Positions 1 to 6,946 of a DNA stretch of 62,960 nucleotides are shown in pieces. Origin of the DNA: an uncultured Lactobacillus sp. (GTDB taxonomy: Bacteria; Bacillota; Bacilli; Lactobacillales; Lactobacillaceae); the NCBI RefSeq assembly GCF_944327175.1, contig NZ_CALVGT010000024.1, forward strand, positions 1 through 62,960, given 5' to 3'. Both the position numbers and the translations under genes were made by a program. The stretch's first letter is position 1. Every line of letters begins with the position of its first letter. The notes below the pieces were generated by a model. It was not told where the DNA came from, did not search any database, and saw only the letters and a program-made list of their open reading frames with translations.

Positions 1-213
1 CAAAAACGCCTGGAGTCTTCTGGAGTAAACGCCAGTAGCTTCAAAGATAATTTGCGGGTTGGTAACCTGTTTAAGATCATCTAGCAGCTGATTGAAGCCT
101 ACCATATCGTTGGAGATGGCATAGTCATTAACTTTTTGGCCATTGACCATAATGCATACGTTAGACTTCCGGCTGCTAACATCAATACCGAAAACAGTTT
201 TCAATAAATCCAT
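1..213 (-). CDS. IS110-family transposase, N-terminal part (cut by window edge)
   Basis: The reading frame starts at an ATG (complement of 211-213) and stays open to the window edge, giving 71 residues. The N-terminus has the DEDD-type RuvC-like motif FGIDVSSRKSNV (catalytic Asp at residue 11), and a second acidic motif FEATGVYSR (Glu near residue 59). Both are hallmarks of IS110-family recombinases, in which the N-terminal DEDD domain works with a C-terminal serine-containing Tnp_20 domain that lies outside this window. A purine-rich stretch GGAGGTTTATTCTT precedes the ATG. The long noncoding stretch upstream (214-408) is typical of the IS110 group. Confidence 0.9.
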   Translation of the reverse strand, partial: MDLLKTVFGIDVSSRKSNVCIMVNGQKVNDYAISNDMVGFNQLLDDLKQVTNPQIIFEATGVYSRRLQAFL

Positions 214-235
214 AAGAATAAACCTCCGCTTTGCT

Positions 236-397
236 TGGAGATGAGCTGCCTTCACCCAATTCAATCAGATCTAATTTTCTCAACAGGACTTTAGCAGCCA
301 ACATACTTAGACGAGATTCACAATTGAATGGTGAAGCTGCCCGTTTTGCTTACGACATCGAGTGTCCAAAAGACGCGCGGCATTGGCTTCATCTCCA
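236..397 (-). ncRNA. Candidate IS110 bridge RNA / structured left end
   Basis: This noncoding stretch upstream of the IS110 transposase is rich in nested inverted repeats. An outer stem pairs 236-244 with 389-397 (TGGAGATGA / TCATCTCCA). An inner stem pairs 250-265 with 323-336 (CTTCACC-ATTCAAT against ATTGAAT-GGTGAAG with a small bulge). About 57 nt lie inside the inner stem. In the IS110 group the noncoding left end upstream of the recombinase gene encodes a bridge RNA of roughly this size (about 177 nt in IS621). The position, length and fold match; function is inferred and the target- and donor-binding loops were not identified. Confidence 0.45.
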
Positions 398-408
398 CTT
401 TACATGGT

Positions 409-456
409 AAAAGAAAAAGTGTTGAACGACTACTCCGTCGAGTAATCATCCAACAC
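409..456 (-). terminator. Rho-independent terminator of pepO
   Basis: Read on the minus strand, 17-nt arms (440-456 and 419-435) around a GACG loop pair fully when G-U pairs are allowed, followed by TTTTTCTTTT. On the plus strand the same positions would be mismatches, so the hairpin works in the pepO direction. Confidence 0.85.
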
Positions 457-497
457 TAGATTAGTATGTTTTGTTGTTTATGAAATTTTATGAAAAA

Positions 498-2450
498 CTA
501 CCAGATCTTGACCCGGTCTTCCGGAGCCAGGTACATCCCGTCGCCCGGCTTGACGTCAAAGGTCTCGTAGAATTCGTCCTGGCACTGAGCCTGGACATTC
601 GCCCGCAGAGGGCCTGGCGCGTGCACGTCAACGGAAACGATCATCTTGATGGCTGCTTCCAGGGACTTTTCTGCCCAGACTCTAGCCCAGTTGACATAGA
701 AGTCTTCCAGGCTCTGCCCTTCTTCCTTGCAGGCGGTCATGGCCGCGGCCAAGCCGCCCTGGTCAGCGATGTTTTCAGACACGATCTGCTTGCCGTTCAA
801 AGTAGTCGGGCCGAACTTGAGCCCGTCAAAGAGGGTGATTTCCGCCTTGGTCCGGTCAGCAAATTCCTTGTAGTCAGCTTCGGTCCACCAGTTCTTCATA
901 TTGCCGAATTCATCGAACTGGGCCCCATTATTGTCGAAGGCGTGGGAAACTTCGTGGGCAATCACGGCCCCGATCCCGCCGTAGTTGGCTGCCCGGCTTT
1001 GGTCAGCACTATAGAACGGTGCCTGCAGGATGGCCGCTGGGAAAGTGATATCGTTTCTCTGCGGGTCGTAGCAGGCGTTAACCAGGTTGCCTGGCATCAG
1101 CCAAACAGTCCGGTCAACCGGCTGGTGGAGCTTCTCCAGGCTGTACTTGATGCTTTCCTGGCTGGCGGCCTGCAGGTTGCCGTAAAGGTTGCCGCCGGCT
1201 GAAGCTGGGGTAACCTGGAGGCGGTTGTAGATGTCTTCAATCTTGTCCGGGTAGCCAACCTTCAAGATCAAGGCCTGCAGCTTGGTGATGGCCTTGTCTT
1301 TAGTCGCCTGGGAGAGCCAGTCGTTCTTGGCCAGCCGGTCCTCGTAGACCTTCAGCATCCGCTTGATCATGCCCAAAACGTCTTCCTTGGCGGCGGCCCC
1401 GAAGTAGGTCTGCCCGTAGTAGACGCCGACAACTTCGCTGAAAGTGCTGTTGGCGATCCGGTAGGCCTGCTTGATCCCGCTGGCCAGTTGCGGCTGGCCG
1501 GTCAAAGCTTGGCTGAACGGGAAGGCGGCTTCTCTGAATTCTTGCGACAAGGAGGAGGCCGCGTCATTGATAAACTTAACCAGCATCCAGCCCTTGATTT
1601 CGCTGAAGCCTGCTTCGTTTAAAAGGCCTTCAGCCTGGTCCAGGTAGCGCGGTTCCGTGTTGATCAAAACTTCTGGTTCTTCGCCAAGGAAGCCTGCCAG
1701 GAACTGGCCCATGTCAAAGCTAGTGAACTTGCCCTTGAAGTCCGTCAATGAAATCGGGTTGTACATAGCCGGGTAGTCGGCCCATTCTTCGCTGGACTTG
1801 ACTACCTTAGCCAGGCGCTGGTCATAAGCCAGGGCCCCGTCCACGTATTCAGCGGCTTTTTCTTCACTGACTCCGGCCATTTGGAAGAGCTTGAGGGACT
1901 GTTCTTTCAAAACGCCCAGTAATTTTTCAGCGTCCGGGCTTTCGTAAGTGGTCGTGTCTGGCAAGAAGATGTGAGGACCGCCGAAGTAAACCGTGTTGAC
2001 CTTGGTATTCTTCATGTCCGCGTCAACGGAGAAGGAGAATGGGAGGTCAAAGCCTTCTTTGGCCAAGGCAGCTGCCGCGCCTTGCAGGTCAGCCCAGCTA
2101 TTCAATCCTTCCAGTTTATGCAAGTCAGCCTGGATTGGTTCTGCCCCGTCAGCGTTCCGCTTGTCAAAGTCCTTGGCCAGCTTGTAGAGTTCAACAGCCT
2201 TGGCCAGGTTCGGCAGGTTTGGCACTTCCTTTTCCCCGCTGGCAAAAGCCGCGAAGTCAGCCATCAAGCTCTTTTCCACGTTTTCAGCGATTTGGTCAAA
2301 GCTTCCCATGCGGGACCGGTCAGCTGGGATTTCCAGCTGGTCCAGGTAGTCAGAGTTAACGGCCAAATACAGGTTGTCCTGCGGGCGGGCAGTCTTGTCA
2401 ACGACAGTCGTGTCGCCGCTGCCGCCGCGGACGGCAAATTTATTGTTCAT
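498..2450 (-). CDS. pepO: Neutral endopeptidase PepO (M13, neprilysin family)
   Basis: A 650-residue zinc metallopeptidase that cleaves oligopeptides inside the cell, part of the casein-peptide breakdown route of dairy lactobacilli. The zinc motif HEVSH is at residues 499-503, followed by the ENIADQGG motif that supplies the third zinc ligand (Glu) and the stabilising Asp. The substrate-binding VNACYDP motif lies about 50 residues earlier. M13_N covers the first two thirds and the catalytic M13 domain the C-terminal third. There is no signal peptide, in keeping with lactic acid bacterial PepO. AAGGAGGA lies 8 nt before the ATG. A strong terminator follows, so the transcript ends here; the small thiol protein gene upstream is only 24 nt away and probably shares the transcript. 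Confidence 0.95.
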   Translation of the reverse strand: MNNKFAVRGGSGDTTVVDKTARPQDNLYLAVNSDYLDQLEIPADRSRMGSFDQIAENVEKSLMADFAAFASGEKEVPNLPNLAKAVELYKLAKDFDKRNADGAEPIQADLHKLEGLNSWADLQGAAAALAKEGFDLPFSFSVDADMKNTKVNTVYFGGPHIFLPDTTTYESPDAEKLLGVLKEQSLKLFQMAGVSEEKAAEYVDGALAYDQRLAKVVKSSEEWADYPAMYNPISLTDFKGKFTSFDMGQFLAGFLGEEPEVLINTEPRYLDQAEGLLNEAGFSEIKGWMLVKFINDAASSLSQEFREAAFPFSQALTGQPQLASGIKQAYRIANSTFSEVVGVYYGQTYFGAAAKEDVLGMIKRMLKVYEDRLAKNDWLSQATKDKAITKLQALILKVGYPDKIEDIYNRLQVTPASAGGNLYGNLQAASQESIKYSLEKLHQPVDRTVWLMPGNLVNACYDPQRNDITFPAAILQAPFYSADQSRAANYGGIGAVIAHEVSHAFDNNGAQFDEFGNMKNWWTEADYKEFADRTKAEITLFDGLKFGPTTLNGKQIVSENIADQGGLAAAMTACKEEGQSLEDFYVNWARVWAEKSLEAAIKMIVSVDVHAPGPLRANVQAQCQDEFYETFDVKPGDGMYLAPEDRVKIW

Positions 2451-2474
2451 TTTTTATTCCTCCTTGTTTTTCAG

Positions 2475-2813
2475 CTAGCAGTTGTGCTGGCGCAGGTCGC
2501 ACTGAGCTTCAATTTCAACCTTGGCCTGATCGGCAGCTTCCGGCCAGATTGGCTCTAAGCCCTGGTCCTTTAAGAAACCTTCCCAGTCGGTAAAAATTTC
2601 CCCATCTTCCTTGACGCAGGCTGGAATCCCCGCGTTGCCCTGCTCCTTAGCGTGAGCAAAGGCGGGACTGGCATCCCGCAAGCGCAAAAATTCCTTGAAA
2701 TCCGGCATATTCGCGAAAATATTGATAAATTCGTAGTCGATGCCATGCTTTTTAAAACTGGCCTCACAGGCGATGCAGTCCGGACAGATTTTTGTCCCGT
2801 AAACCTTAAGCAT
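2475..2813 (-). CDS. Glutaredoxin-like thiol protein
   Basis: A 112-residue protein starting MLKVYGTKICPDC, with a CxxC redox centre (CPDC) near residues 10-13 directly after the first beta strand, as in the thioredoxin fold. GIPACVKEDG resembles the cis-Pro region (Ile-Pro). A longer reading frame begins 21 nt upstream, but those codons contain the GGAGG ribosome binding site of the ATG used here, so the shorter start is preferred. Two further cysteines (QCDL and the very C-terminal NC) are present. It sits just upstream of pepO and is likely co-transcribed. It may reduce protein disulfides, but partner and reductant cannot be read from the sequence. Confidence 0.75.
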   Translation of the reverse strand: MLKVYGTKICPDCIACEASFKKHGIDYEFINIFANMPDFKEFLRLRDASPAFAHAKEQGNAGIPACVKEDGEIFTDWEGFLKDQGLEPIWPEAADQAKVEIEAQCDLRQHNC

Positions 2814-2940
2814 GTTTTTTCCTCCTTTTCTCACTATTTTCTTATTTTACCCGTTAACTGCTTCCCTTTCAATCAAAGTGCAAAAAAATAAGGCCGGAAT
2901 GAAAATCCAGTCTTACTTTTGCAAAAATGCTAAAAATGCT

Positions 2941-4161
2941 CTACTTGAAGAAATGCACCTGGTCCTTCAGCTTGGCTCTCAGCGGCAAGAGGGCCAAAAG
3001 GCAAAGGAAGATGCCGCAACTGGCGACCACGAACATGGCCTTGTAGCCGAAGAGGTCGATCAGGGTCCCGCCGAAAAGCGGCCCGAAGGCCCGGCCGACC
3101 CCGCTGGCCACCAGGGTCATCCCCTGGTATTTGCCCTTGCTGGAATACGGCGACATGTCATTGACATAGGCCGGAATGGCGGAAAAGGCCGTCGATTCAC
3201 CCAAGGTCAAGATCGACATGGACAAGACGAAGCCCGGGTAGGTCTTGGCAAAAATCAAGGTCAGCCAGGACACGGCAAACATGAAAATCCCGAAATAGAT
3301 CTGCTGGTAGATGCTCTTGAAGATCCGCGGGAAGCGGGCCAAAATCAGCTGCACGACCACGATGATGCCGGCATTGATCGTCCACAAAGTTGAGTAGAGG
3401 TGGAAAGGAATCCCCAGGCTGACCATGTAAACGGACAGGTTGGACTCCCAGTTCATGTACATCAGCCAGGTTACACCCAGGGTGATGAAGAAGCCCATGG
3501 TCATCCAGAAGTTGGCCTTCGGCATCTTTTCCGCCTTCAGTGGGCTTTGGCCAGTCTTCTTCTGCTCCTGCCGGCGGGCATGGTAGGCCACGATCGGCTT
3601 AAACTTGCAGAAGGCAACTAAAGTCCCGATCAAGAAAAGGCAGCTGGCTATGATAAAGAGCAGCTCAATTGAGTAGTCGTAAAGGTAGCCGACAATCAAG
3701 GTCCCGATTACCACCCCCAGGTTCTGGGAGAAGTAGAGAATATTGAAGACATACCGGCCCGGATACTTGCGCAGGCTGGTGGCAATGGAATTGACCAGGG
3801 CCCCGTTCCAGCCCCCTAAAAAGCCCGTACAGGCCAGCCAGACCCAGTAAACCGGCCAACCATGGAAGAAGGCCATGGCCAACAGAACCAGGGCATCCAG
3901 CAGCATCCCGCCCACAATCAAAGGATAAGGATTGAGCCGGTCAAAAAGCCGGCCGCTGATGGTCGACCCCAGCATATTGGCCGCGCAGTTGCAGAAGAGG
4001 ACGATCCCGATTACCGACAGGCTGATCCCCAACCGCTTGTTTAGGTAAACGGAAGTCAGTGGCCAAATGAAGCTGGCCCCGATCCAAGTAGCCAGTTCGG
4101 CCACGACCAGCCAGGGCAGCGCGATTTCCGGCAACTGGCTCTGTCCGTGTTTAGTTTTCAT
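2941..4161 (-). CDS. MFS transporter
   Basis: A 406-residue integral membrane protein with about 12 hydrophobic segments, of the major facilitator superfamily. The motif-A-like stretch GRLFDRLNPYP lies between the second and third segments (about residues 71-81), and the second half carries a related segment near GRAFGPLFGG. The family includes multidrug exporters and sugar/peptide efflux carriers; no substrate is indicated by sequence or neighbours. AAAGGAGG lies upstream of the ATG. It lies between genes of the same strand, with a terminator upstream (4211-4241), so it likely starts its own transcript, possibly running into the thiol protein and pepO. Confidence 0.8.
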   Translation of the reverse strand: MKTKHGQSQLPEIALPWLVVAELATWIGASFIWPLTSVYLNKRLGISLSVIGIVLFCNCAANMLGSTISGRLFDRLNPYPLIVGGMLLDALVLLAMAFFHGWPVYWVWLACTGFLGGWNGALVNSIATSLRKYPGRYVFNILYFSQNLGVVIGTLIVGYLYDYSIELLFIIASCLFLIGTLVAFCKFKPIVAYHARRQEQKKTGQSPLKAEKMPKANFWMTMGFFITLGVTWLMYMNWESNLSVYMVSLGIPFHLYSTLWTINAGIIVVVQLILARFPRIFKSIYQQIYFGIFMFAVSWLTLIFAKTYPGFVLSMSILTLGESTAFSAIPAYVNDMSPYSSKGKYQGMTLVASGVGRAFGPLFGGTLIDLFGYKAMFVVASCGIFLCLLALLPLRAKLKDQVHFFK

Positions 4162-4210
4162 TTCTCCATTCCTCCTTTTCTAAACTTAATTGCTAAAAAT
4201 ACTCCAGGCA

Positions 4211-4241
4211 ATAAGAAAACCACGACTCAGCAAGTCATGGC
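4211..4241 (-). terminator. Terminator after the DUF438 gene
   Basis: On the minus strand GCCATGACT-TGCTG-AGTCGTGGT forms a stem with G-U pairs, followed by TTTCTTATT, 20 nt after the DUF438 gene stop. Confidence 0.65.
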
Positions 4242-4260
4242 TTCTCTCTTTATTATAATT

Positions 4261-5577
4261 CTACAACTCTTTCTTCTTTCCTTGCAAGGCGCGCAGGTCG
4301 GTAATATCCTGCAGGACTTCCAAAACGCCCAGGTACTCCCCGGCCTTGTTTCTGACCGCCAGGTATTGGATATAGACGAAGCGGCCCCGAACTTCAAACC
4401 AGAAGGCATGCTTGTCTTTTCTCCCGCTTCTGAGGTCATTCACGATAGCCTTGACCTTAGGCACGCTTTTGGGCATGTGAATGCTAAACAGGTTCATGCC
4501 CAGGTCGTTTTTAGAATGGGGATAAAAGCCGCAGCTGCCGCCAAAGTAGCGGATGACGTCGTCCTTATCCACAAAGACCAGGTCCAGGGGCAGAAGGTCC
4601 AGGACAGCCGAAAGCTGCTCATAGCTGAGGCTGCCTTCCGCGAACTCAATAAAGGAGTCCGTCAGGGCCGGCCGGGCTTTTTCCTCCGTCTGCTCAACTT
4701 CCACCAGCTTTTGGTAGTTTTCGGCTTCATTTCCGCCCAGCTGGCCGGCAAAAGCCCCGATCTGGTCATTCCACTTGGCGATCGCTGCCGGGTCAGCTGC
4801 CTTTTTCTCAGCCAGTTCGGCCGCGGATGGCCGCCAGGCTGGCGGATTGGGAATCAAACAGTAGCCCACCCGGACCTCGTCTTCCTTGACCCTGAGCCAA
4901 TCAGCCGGAGTCGCCACTTCTGTCAAGAGCGGCAGCATGATCGCCTCTTCCTTGAAGATCATTTCGGTGACTTCCTTAGCCGCCCGCTTGACCTTTTTGG
5001 CCAAAAGTTCTGCCTCGCCCGTTTCAGCCGCCTGCCGGGACTCCTTGATCCAGCCCCGGATATCATCATCTACCCCCCACATGACCTGGGGCGGGGCCGT
5101 GATGCCGTACTTGGTCATCAAGGGAAACATGGAGATTTCTTTTCTGGTGTAGTGCTTGTCCACTTGGGCCAGGTCAGCCAGCTCCCGCTTGATCTTGGCC
5201 AGAAGGTCCGGGGCCGGATTGGCTTCATACTTGGCCAGGTCTGGCAAAAGGGCGTCGTTAACCAAAGAAGTCAAAACGACATTCTCCTGCTTTAAGGTCT
5301 GGACCGGGTGGCCGGGCCGGGCAAAAGCCTCCCCTGCTTCCTGCTCGCCGATCGATCCCCGGAAGACTTCCGCGTGGACCGTGCACAAGTTCTGGATTTC
5401 CTGGGGATTGAGGCCACCGGCGATCAAGGCCCGCTCAGCTTCCGTGATTTCCTTGACTGAGACTGAAGAAAAAGCCTCATTGAACATGGCCTTGGCCTGG
5501 TCAAAGTCTCCCTTGTCCCGCAAAAGGCGCAAGATCTCCAGCAGCTTCTCCTGCCGCTCTTTTAAAGACATGGTCAT
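4261..5577 (-). CDS. DUF438 / hemerythrin-like / PAS protein
   Basis: A 438-residue cytoplasmic protein. An N-terminal DUF438 region (to about residue 90) is followed by a helical HHE/hemerythrin-like region (about 110-240, with HYTRKE, FPLM and FKEEAIMLP) and a C-terminal PAS domain (about 315-430, containing VFVDKDDVIRYFGG and a YIQYLAVRNKAGEYLGVLEVLQDIT end). Hemerythrin domains bind O2 or NO through a di-iron site, and PAS domains sense small molecules; the combination suggests a gas or redox sensor but no output domain is visible. The ATG overlaps the stop of the DUF59-DUF1858 gene (TGATG), a sign of translational coupling; a GTG one codon upstream is an alternative start. DUF1858 and DUF438 commonly occur together. 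Confidence 0.8.
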   Translation of the reverse strand: MTMSLKERQEKLLEILRLLRDKGDFDQAKAMFNEAFSSVSVKEITEAERALIAGGLNPQEIQNLCTVHAEVFRGSIGEQEAGEAFARPGHPVQTLKQENVVLTSLVNDALLPDLAKYEANPAPDLLAKIKRELADLAQVDKHYTRKEISMFPLMTKYGITAPPQVMWGVDDDIRGWIKESRQAAETGEAELLAKKVKRAAKEVTEMIFKEEAIMLPLLTEVATPADWLRVKEDEVRVGYCLIPNPPAWRPSAAELAEKKAADPAAIAKWNDQIGAFAGQLGGNEAENYQKLVEVEQTEEKARPALTDSFIEFAEGSLSYEQLSAVLDLLPLDLVFVDKDDVIRYFGGSCGFYPHSKNDLGMNLFSIHMPKSVPKVKAIVNDLRSGRKDKHAFWFEVRGRFVYIQYLAVRNKAGEYLGVLEVLQDITDLRALQGKKKEL

Positions 5578-6134
5578 CACTCAGTCACCTCGTATCCCTT
5601 CAAGCGCAGCTTCTCCTTGACCTCTTCCAGGTCAAAGCCCATGGCCCGGCAGCCCATCGGCAGGGTCATCAGCCGGCCCACCGTGTCCAGCATCCCCGGA
5701 ATCTTAATCCGGTTGAAGCCGATCTCGGCCATATCTTCGGTAAATTCCGGATACTGGTCAGCGAAAGTCTTGATCGGCTGGTGGAGGTTGATCTCCTTAG
5801 CCGCCGGAGCCAGCTCTTCCTTGATGCCCAGCTGCTTTTTCGCCTGCTCGCTTAAGCGGTCCGGGGTCCAGACCGGGTACCAGACCAGCTTGATGTCCAC
5901 CTGCTTGATGGCGGCCAGCTGGCCCACCGCCTGGCGGATTTCCCGGTTGAGGTAGTCGTTTAAGGGGCAGCCGGCTGTGGTCAAGGTCATGGTCACCAGG
6001 CAGTTGCCCTCATCATCGATGTCGACTCCGTAGATGAGGCCCAGGTCGACCACATTGACCAGGAGCTCCGGGTCGATGACGGTCTGCAGCTGGCCGATAA
6101 TCTGGTTAACCAAGGCGCGTTTTTCTTCGTTCAT
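5577..6134 (-). CDS. MIP18/DUF59 Fe-S assembly-type domain fused to DUF1858
   Basis: A 185-residue protein with two modules. Residues 1-95 match the MIP18 (PaaD/SufT-like) family, with DPELLVNVVDLGLIYGV, then TTAGCPLNDYL containing the conserved Cys, and VWYPVWTPDRLSEQAKKQLG. Members of this family help insert or assemble iron-sulfur clusters. Residues 115-180 match DUF1858 (KTFADQYPEF, GF, and LEEVKEKLRLKGYEV). The start has GAGG 8 nt upstream. It lies 17 nt downstream of nrdG and overlaps the DUF438 gene, so the three likely form one transcript. This suggests a role in iron-sulfur or oxygen handling tied to anaerobic ribonucleotide reduction, which is inference. Confidence 0.8.
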   Translation of the reverse strand: MNEEKRALVNQIIGQLQTVIDPELLVNVVDLGLIYGVDIDDEGNCLVTMTLTTAGCPLNDYLNREIRQAVGQLAAIKQVDIKLVWYPVWTPDRLSEQAKKQLGIKEELAPAAKEINLHQPIKTFADQYPEFTEDMAEIGFNRIKIPGMLDTVGRLMTLPMGCRAMGFDLEEVKEKLRLKGYEVTE

Positions 6135-6151
6135 TTTTCCTCGCTAAAAAA

Positions 6152-6874
6152 CTATCTCTGCAGCTTGTCCCAGATGACTGGGTGCAGGTCCGGGCTCTTG
6201 AGGGACTTCTGCACGTCGATGATCCGCTGGTTGCTGGACCCTCTGAACTGCAGGGTCAGGTCCTTCAAGTTGTCCATGAAGCGGCCGTCAACCAGGATGT
6301 CCAGCTTCTTGAGCATTTCCACCTTGTCCGGGGTTTCCTTCAAAAGTTCTTCCCAGGTATAGCCGGACCAGGACCAGATGTCCTTGCTGTGGCCGTATTC
6401 GGCCCGGACCCGGTCGATGATCCGGTTGCAGACCCAGGTGTGCAAAAAGGGTTCCCCGCCAAGCAAAGTCAAGCCTTGAACATAAGACTGGCCGATGTCC
6501 GCAATGATCTGGTCTTCCAATTCCTGGGTGTAGGGACGGCCGTAGTTGAAGTTCTGGGCGGCCAGGTTGTAGCAGCCCGGGCAGTCAAAGAGGCAGCCGG
6601 ACACGTATAAGGAGCAGCGAACCCCTTCCCCGTCTACGAAGTTGAAGGGCTTGTAGTCGGCAATCTTATGCTTGCTGTAATCTTCTGAGATCCATTCGCC
6701 CGGCTTAGGGTTCTTGGGCTGGCGCTTCATCTTCCGGGGCTTGGCCGTCTGACCGGCATTTTTAGCCTTGTACTGGTTGGCGTCCACAAAGACCGTTTCC
6801 CCGCCGACGCTGATCCGGATCAGGTTGTCCCGGACGTCAGGGCCTTCTTGCTGATTCTTGTCTTTCTCTGGCAT
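6152..6874 (-). CDS. nrdG: Anaerobic ribonucleotide reductase activating protein NrdG
   Basis: A 240-residue radical SAM activase that makes the glycyl radical on NrdD under anaerobic conditions. The [4Fe-4S] motif is CLFDCPGC (C94, C98, C101), preceded by NFVDGEGVRCSLYVSGC and followed by the LLGGEPF SAM-binding motif. NrdG proteins are usually about 150-210 residues; here about 60 extra N-terminal residues precede the catalytic domain, including a short GGETVFVDANQY stretch and a Lys/Pro-rich linker. The start is supported by AAAGGAG 8 nt upstream. A terminator-like hairpin lies between nrdD and nrdG, so nrdG may be expressed at a lower level than nrdD or from a separate promoter. Confidence 0.93.
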   Translation of the reverse strand: MPEKDKNQQEGPDVRDNLIRISVGGETVFVDANQYKAKNAGQTAKPRKMKRQPKNPKPGEWISEDYSKHKIADYKPFNFVDGEGVRCSLYVSGCLFDCPGCYNLAAQNFNYGRPYTQELEDQIIADIGQSYVQGLTLLGGEPFLHTWVCNRIIDRVRAEYGHSKDIWSWSGYTWEELLKETPDKVEMLKKLDILVDGRFMDNLKDLTLQFRGSSNQRIIDVQKSLKSPDLHPVIWDKLQR

Positions 6875-6894
6875 CTCGCTTCTCCTTTGCTTTT

Positions 6895-6930
6895 GACTAA
6901 AAAATAGGCAGGAAAGCCTCCTGCCTATTA
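6895..6930 (-). terminator. Hairpin terminator between nrdD and nrdG
   Basis: On the minus strand AATAGGCAGG and CCTGCCTATT flank a short loop and are followed by a T6 run, 17 nt after the nrdD stop. It may act as a partial terminator, since nrdG lies directly downstream. Confidence 0.75.
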
Positions 6931-6946
6931 GTATAATTCTTTTCGT

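Noticed and set aside
4147-5295. Plus-strand frame of 382 codons opposite the DUF438 gene
   Set aside because: Shadow of a gene with recognisable domains; no ribosome binding site.
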